NCBI GenBank assembly: GCA_022036555.1
Contig: CM039134.1
Coordinates: 12,958,818 to 13,022,817 of the forward strand
Reading direction: 5' to 3'
Origin: Microstegium vimineum
Lineage: Eukaryota; Streptophyta; Magnoliopsida; Poales; Poaceae
DNA length: 64,000 nucleotides
Part shown: positions 58,954 to 64,000 of the stretch, one piece after another
Numbering within the stretch: position 1 is the stretch's first letter
Layout: every line of letters begins with the position of its first letter
Program-made: the position numbers and the translations under genes
The notes under the pieces: model-generated
The model's input: the letters and a program-made list of their open reading frames with translations, nothing else
What the model was told of the DNA's origin: nothing
Database searches by the model: none

Positions 58954-61900
58954 CATTTATACTTGATCTACCAGTGATGGTTTCACTTGTGATGCCTCAC
59001 TAATGGTTGAAAATGAAACCCTCAAGAAGGAGGTTACAAAGCTCAATCACTCATTAGCTAAGGCTTATGGAGGTGAGGACTGCTTGCTTATGTGCTTGGG
59101 TAGCCAAAGAGCATCTCTCTACAAAGAGGGATTGGGCTATACCCTCAAGAATGGCAAGGCCGCTTTTGCTCCTCACAAGACTAGTTTTGTGAATAACAAT
59201 AGTTGGTTTTGTAAGAGTTGCAAGCAAGTTGGTTACAATGAGCAACAATGTATGAACAAGAAGCCAAAAGCTAATGTATCCTCAATTAGGCTTGATTCCT
59301 TCTATGTCATTACCAAGGGTACAAATGGTGTTTATGCTAAGTTCATTGGTGCACCATGGATGTATTCCAAGAAGGCTATATGGGTACCAAAGAAGTTGGT
59401 AACTAACCTTGGAGGACCCAATCAAGTTTGGGTACCTAAGAAGAATTGATCTCTCTTGTAGGTCAATTACAAAGCCAGAGGGAAGCATTGTGTACCTGAT
59501 AATGGGTGCACTCAACACATGACCGATGATGGAAGAATGTTCAACTCTATCAATCAAGAAGATCATCATGGTTATGGTAGTATCACATTAGGTGATAATG
59601 ACAAAGGCAAGGTGGAAGGGCTTGGAAAGATTGCTATCTCAAATGATCTAAGCATTAGCAATGTGCTTCTAGTTGAAAGACTTGATTTCAATCTATTGTC
59701 AGTTGCCCAATTGTGTGATCTCGGATTCAAGTATGTGTTTGGTGTGGATGATGTGGAAATCATTAGCGTGGATGATTCAAACATGATATTCAAGGTATTT
59801 ATATATATGAGAACCTCTACCTAGTGGATTTCAATGCTAGTGAGACCTAGCTCTCAACATGTCTCTTCACCAAATCTGTCATGGGTTGGTTGTGGCATAG
59901 AAGACTTGGTCATGTTGGCATGAAGCAATTGAACAAGTTGGTCAAGCATGATCTTGTTGGAGGCTTAAAGGATGTGGTCTTTGAGAAGGATAAACTATGT
60001 AGCTCTTGTCAAGTCGTAAAGCAAGTTGGAAACACTCATCCAAGAAAGAGCATAATGAGTACAAGCAAACCATTTGAGCTATTGCACATGGATCTCTTTG
60101 GGACAACAATTTATACAAGCATTGGTAGAAACAAGTATGGATTTGTGATAGTGGATGATTTGATAAGATACACTTGTGTATTCTTCTTGAGTGACAAGAG
60201 TGATATATTTGACATCTTCAAGTCATTTGTCAAGAGATGCCAAAACGAGTTTGAAACTACTATCAATAGAGTAAGAAGTGACAATGGTAGTGAATTCAAG
60301 AACACAAGAGTTGATGAACTTTGTTATGACTTTGGAATCAACCATCAATTCTCTCCAAAGTACACTCCTCAATCAAATGTCATAATAGAGAGAAATAATA
60401 TAACTCTTATTGACATGGCAAGATCAATGTTAAGTGAATACAATTTTAGCAATTCTTTTTGGGCCAAAGCTATCAATATGGCTTTCTACTCTAGCAATCG
60501 TATCTATTGTTATGGCATGCTTGAGAAGACTCCCTATGAGCTATTGAATTGAAGAAAGTCAAACATTGCTGACTTTCGAGTATTTAGATGCAAATGTTAT
60601 ATCTTGAATAAAGGTACAAGGCTAAGCAAGTTTGAGAAGAAATGTGATGAGGTATTTCTACTTGGTTACTCAACCACAAGCAAAGCTTATAGCGTATGGA
60701 ACTTGTCTAGTGATATTCTTGAGGAAGTTCATGATGTTGAATTTGATGAAACTCAAGCCTCTCAAGATGGAGATGAAAATTTAGATGATGTGAGAGGTGA
60801 CAAGTTGGCTAATGCAATGAAGGACATGTACATTGGTTACATTAGACCAAGAAAAGTGCAAGATGAAGATGAAGACCAAGTGATCATTCCATCAAATGAA
60901 CAAGCTAGTGGCTCTCAAGATCAAGATCAAGCTAGTACAAGAAATGAACAAGTTCAACATCAACAAGAGGCTAGTCCATCATCTCAACCAAATATGCAAC
61001 TAGGCTCAAACAATCATATGCAAGTGGTTCAACCTACCAATGTTTCAAGAGATCATCCTTTAGATCAAATCATTGGTGGCATTCAAAGTGGTGTTCCAAT
61101 TAGATCAAGATTGGCCTCATTTTGTGAGCATTACTCTTTTGTCTCATCATTTGAGCAAATCAAGATTGATGAAGCATTGCAAGATGTTGATTGGATCAAT
61201 GCTATGCATTAAGAGCTCAATAACTTTACAAGAAATCAAGTTTGGGAACTAGTGGATAGACCAAGGAAACACAATATCATTGGAATCAAATGGGTATTTA
61301 GAAACAAGCAAGATCAAGATGGAATAGTGCTAAGAAACAAAGCAAGACTTGTGGCACAAGGATATTCTCAAGTTGAAGGTCTTGACTTTGGTGAAACATA
61401 TGCTCATGTTACAAGATTAGAGACAATAAGGATACTATGAGCCTATGCTTGTGCCAACAACATCAAGTTGTACCAAATGGATGTTAAGAGTGCCTTCTTG
61501 AATGAGTACATCAATGAAGAAGTGTATGTTGAGCAACCACCTGGTTTTGAAGATGCAAGGAAGCCCAATCATGTGTTCAAGCTCAAGAAGGCTATCTATA
61601 GTTTGAAGCAAGCACCTAGAGCATGGTATGAGAGATTGAGAAATTTTCTCCTCTCTAAAGGTTTCAATATGGGTTTGGTTGACACCACACTATTCACAAA
61701 GAAGATTGAAAATGAATTTTTTATCTTGCAAATCTATGTGGATGACATTATATTTGGTTCTACAAATCAAGAGTTTTGTGAAGAGTTTGGCAATATGATA
61801 GCAAATGAATTTGAAATGTCTATGATTGGAGAGTTAAGTTACTTCCTTGGGCTTCAAATCAAGCAAATGAAGCATGATACATTTATGAGTCAAGGCAAGT

Positions 61901-62404
61901 ACATCAAGGACATGATCAAGAAGTTTGGCTTGGAAGATGCAAAGAGCATTAGTACTCCTATGAGGACTAATGGACATTTGGATAGTGATACAAGAGGCAT
62001 AATGGTTGATCAAACACTATATCGGTCTATGATTGGAAGCCTCCTCTATGTGAACACCTCAAGACTGGATGCCATGTTTAATGCATGCATATGTGCAAGA
62101 TTTCAATCCTCACCAAGAGTCATTTGAAGGCTACAAAGAGAATATTGAGGTATTTGAAGTATACACAAGATGTTGGATTGTGGTATCCCAAGGGGTCAAG
62201 ATTTGAGTTGGATGGATATTCGGACTCGGACTATGTAGGATGCAAGGTTGATAGAAAGAGCACTAATAAAACATGTCAAATGTTGGGAAGATCACTAGTC
62301 TCATGGTCATCCAAGAAAAAAAATAGTGTTGCACTCTCTACCACCGAAGCCGAATACATTAGTGCGGGAAGTTGTTGTGCACAACTACTATGGATGAAGG
62401 CCAC
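58954..62404 (+). pseudogene. Copia pol: protease, integrase, RT, partial RNase H
   Basis: After the solo LTR the frame resumes (CDASLMVENETLKKEV). A CKQVGYNEQQC-type knuckle lies near 59218. Protease follows near 59490, with DNG in place of the catalytic D-S/T-G before CTQHM. Integrase has a zinc-binding H-H-C-C (LWHRRLGHVG ... CSSCQ, about 59890-60010) and D,D,E residues in HMDLFG, RSDNGSEF and VIIERNN (60085-60390). RT (61270-62000) has QMDVKSAFLN and the catalytic YVDDIIFGS; RNase H (from about 62200) has the STTEAEYISAG motif. Stops at 60550, 61210, 61438 and a frameshift near 62090 make it inactive. Coding ends abruptly near 62404. Confidence 0.9.
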
Positions 62405-63480
62405 ATTAAGGGTCTCTTTGGTTGGACTTTTGGCTATGGCTTTTGCCCCCAAAAGCTAAAAGCTCAACCAAAGGGCCAAAAAGCTCTAGGTGCTTTTGAT
62501 TGAAAGATGCTTTTCCTTTAATACAAATCCAAAAGCACTTCTCCCCTTTCTTTCAGTAGCTTTTAGGAAAACAAATTACCCACCTTCCACTCGTTATGAA
62601 AGAAAACATTTCGTTCTTTCCTCTCCTGAGCCTTCTTTCCTGTATGTCACGAGCAATAAGGAGGAGGAGGTGTGCGCAGGTGCGAGCTCCGCCGCCGACC
62701 ATGCGGCGCGGGCAGGTGAGCGCGGGATCCGCTGCTCGGCCTCGCGGCTAGGCGAGCGTGGGCGCGACGCGCGAGCTCCACCGTCGGCCACGCGGGTAGG
62801 CGAGCGCGGGCGCGGGCTCTGGCGAGTGCAGGCGTAGGGCGCAAGCTCCGCTGCTCCGCTCCTCGGCCTCACGTCTATGCGAGCGCGGTGCGGGCTCTGG
62901 TGAGCGCAGGCGCGGGGGAGAGCTCTGCCGCTAGCCAAGCGTAGGCGCGGGTGCAGACTCCGCCGCCGACCGCGCGGGCAGGCTAGGCGAGTGCGGACTG
63001 ACATATGATATCCAAGTGATATCATATGTGGACTTTGAGGTTTGTGAATAACGTACGTGACGACATGCTCGAAACTTTTTCAAATATTTACCACAACATA
63101 CGCACATGAGATGATGACACGTGCACAAGTTTTCTGATTTTCGGAATTTGTTTGCATTTAATATAATTAAAAAACTACAAGCACCGAAGTTGGCGACGTT
63201 GTCCTGTGAGCACGTTGATCGAACTCTCGAGGTAGGTCATGCATTTAGCCATCATTTGCACTAACAAACAAGCCTACCATTTTTAGAACGAAATAAATCT
63301 ATTATTTCATGCACCTGCAGTTCAAACAAAGATTCAGCGGGAAAATTAAAAAAACAAAATAAACTAAGGAAAAATACCAAAAAGCAATGAAAGGCTTGGA
63401 AACTTGAACATGTTGTTTACAATAGTTCACTAAACACACACAAAAAATTGGGAGCCAAAAAACAAAAAAAAATTAATTAA
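62405..63480. other. Unclassified insert after the Copia break
   Basis: Starts with a hairpin: CTCTTTGGTTGGACTTTTGG pairs with AAAAGCTCAACCAAAG about 30 bp on (62410-62476). Then comes a GC-rich block (62680-62990) with degenerate GCGAGCGCGGGCGCG units, and AT-rich DNA to 63480. The beginning resembles the end of a hAT- or PIF-type element, but no family could be assigned. Confidence 0.4.
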
Positions 63481-63739
63481 GTTGCCGAGTGCTAGGGTTG
63501 GCACTCGGCAACTTAAACGGCACGGGATGGCGTTACCTGAGTTTCCGAGTTACCGAGTGTATTTTTTTGCCGAGTGTCGGCACTCGGCAAAAAAAAATTA
63601 AGTTACTGAGTGTATTTTTTTGTCGAGTACCAGGCACTCGACATTTAAATAGTTGTCGAGTGTTTTTTTTGCCGAGTGCCCGAAATCTGGCACTCGGCAA
63701 CTATTTAGACACTTGGCAACTCGCCGTTTTCCTATAGTG
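63481..63739. mobile_element. Terminal region of a CACTA transposon
   Basis: Ends in CCGTTTTCCTATAGTG, the inverse of a CACTATAGGAAAACGG terminus. It is preceded by about ten subterminal copies of GCCGAGTGC / GCACTCGGC on both strands, which are typical of grass CACTA elements. The opposite terminus was not found in the window, so this is one end only. Confidence 0.75.
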
Positions 63740-64000
63740 TCTCCTCTTGCTCTTATGAATGGGCCTTTGAGATTTATTAGCAATTTCTGAATTTGTTATT
63801 GGGCCAAGCACATATAAATTCCAACAATCCCCCACCAGATCTCAAATACCCATTTAGAGGTTTGCCTGTTCTCTCTCTTGTTTGATATACCAGTGTTTCG
63901 GCAGAGACTGTAAAGTTGAACTTCTTCCTAGAACCTCAAGTTACACTCATCCACAACTTGAACAATGGACTACGCCTTGAATTACAAGTTTTGTGCGAAT
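63740..64000. other. Unclassified repeat-like DNA
   Basis: Contains CCAACAATCCCCCACCAGAT, a phrase resembling LTR-retrotransposon leader regions in grasses, but it is too short to classify. Confidence 0.35.

Larger units (their letters stand above)
41723..62404 (+). mobile_element. Ty1/Copia (SIRE/Maximus-type) retrotransposon, nested and truncated
   Basis: Holds a 5' LTR (41723-43292), primer-binding site, gag, protease, integrase, RT and part of RNase H, in Copia order. It is interrupted by a Gypsy element at 43822-56212 and a solo LTR at 57251-58948. Sequence of this element ends at about 62404 in RNase H, just after LLWMKATL; the rest of RNase H, any env-like region and the 3' LTR are not in the window. 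Reading frames have multiple stops, so it is dead. Confidence 0.9.

Noticed and set aside
62594..63025. Arg/Ala-rich frames of 143 and 65 codons on the minus strand
   Set aside because: They translate a degenerate GCGAGCGCGGGCGCG-type repeat; no domain and both strands are open.

Overview
The window reads as nuclear DNA of a grass (Poaceae), probably a panicoid. The evidence is GC-rich first exons followed by AT-rich introns, GT-AG introns, Tourist- and Stowaway-type MITEs, a plastid-type class I aldolase, a plant DExH helicase, and nested LTR retrotransposons that fill most of the right-hand 22 kb. I see no bacterial operon, CRISPR array, rRNA or tRNA. One run of 100 N (7770-7869) marks an assembly gap.

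Layout. 1-1250: last two exons (+) of a multi-pass membrane protein gene, with a Tourist-like MITE in the intron. 3190-6173: a large solo LTR with target-site duplication (TSD) AGCAG. 6.2-10.4 kb: a poly-C tract, a probable small CACTA element, the gap and a Stowaway-like element. 10415-13830: a complete but internally deleted hAT element (TSD TGTAGGAG) carrying a transposase remnant on the minus strand. 15.05-15.39 kb: an RBR/ARIADNE ubiquitin-ligase fragment. 16393-19719 (-): plastid fructose-bisphosphate aldolase, six exons, with a 1-bp frameshift in exon 3. 20012-24551: a second, reversed copy of the large solo LTR (TSD TTATT), split by a Copia solo LTR (TSD ATCAT). 25831-39418 (+): a 19-exon DEIH-box RNA helicase with a C-terminal dsRNA-binding domain, its introns loaded with MITEs and other small transposons.

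41723-62404 is a Ty1/Copia element of the SIRE/Maximus type. It is broken by a 12.4-kb Ty3/Gypsy element of the Tat lineage (43822-56212, LTRs of 830 bp, TSD GTCTT) and by a reversed solo LTR of its own family (57251-58948, TSD ACTTC). Copia sequence stops at about 62404 inside RNase H; no 3' LTR is in the window. The terminus of a CACTA transposon lies at 63739.

The most interesting unit is on the minus strand of the Gypsy element: a four-exon antisense gene (51790-54895) coding for a plant mobile domain (PMD), a Pro/Ala/Ser-rich linker and a coiled coil. The same element is saturated with a GCCGAT/ATCGGC motif, including an ordered array in the U3 part of its LTRs. The two intact-looking host functions are plastid carbon metabolism (aldolase, if the frameshift is an assembly error) and RNA remodelling (helicase).
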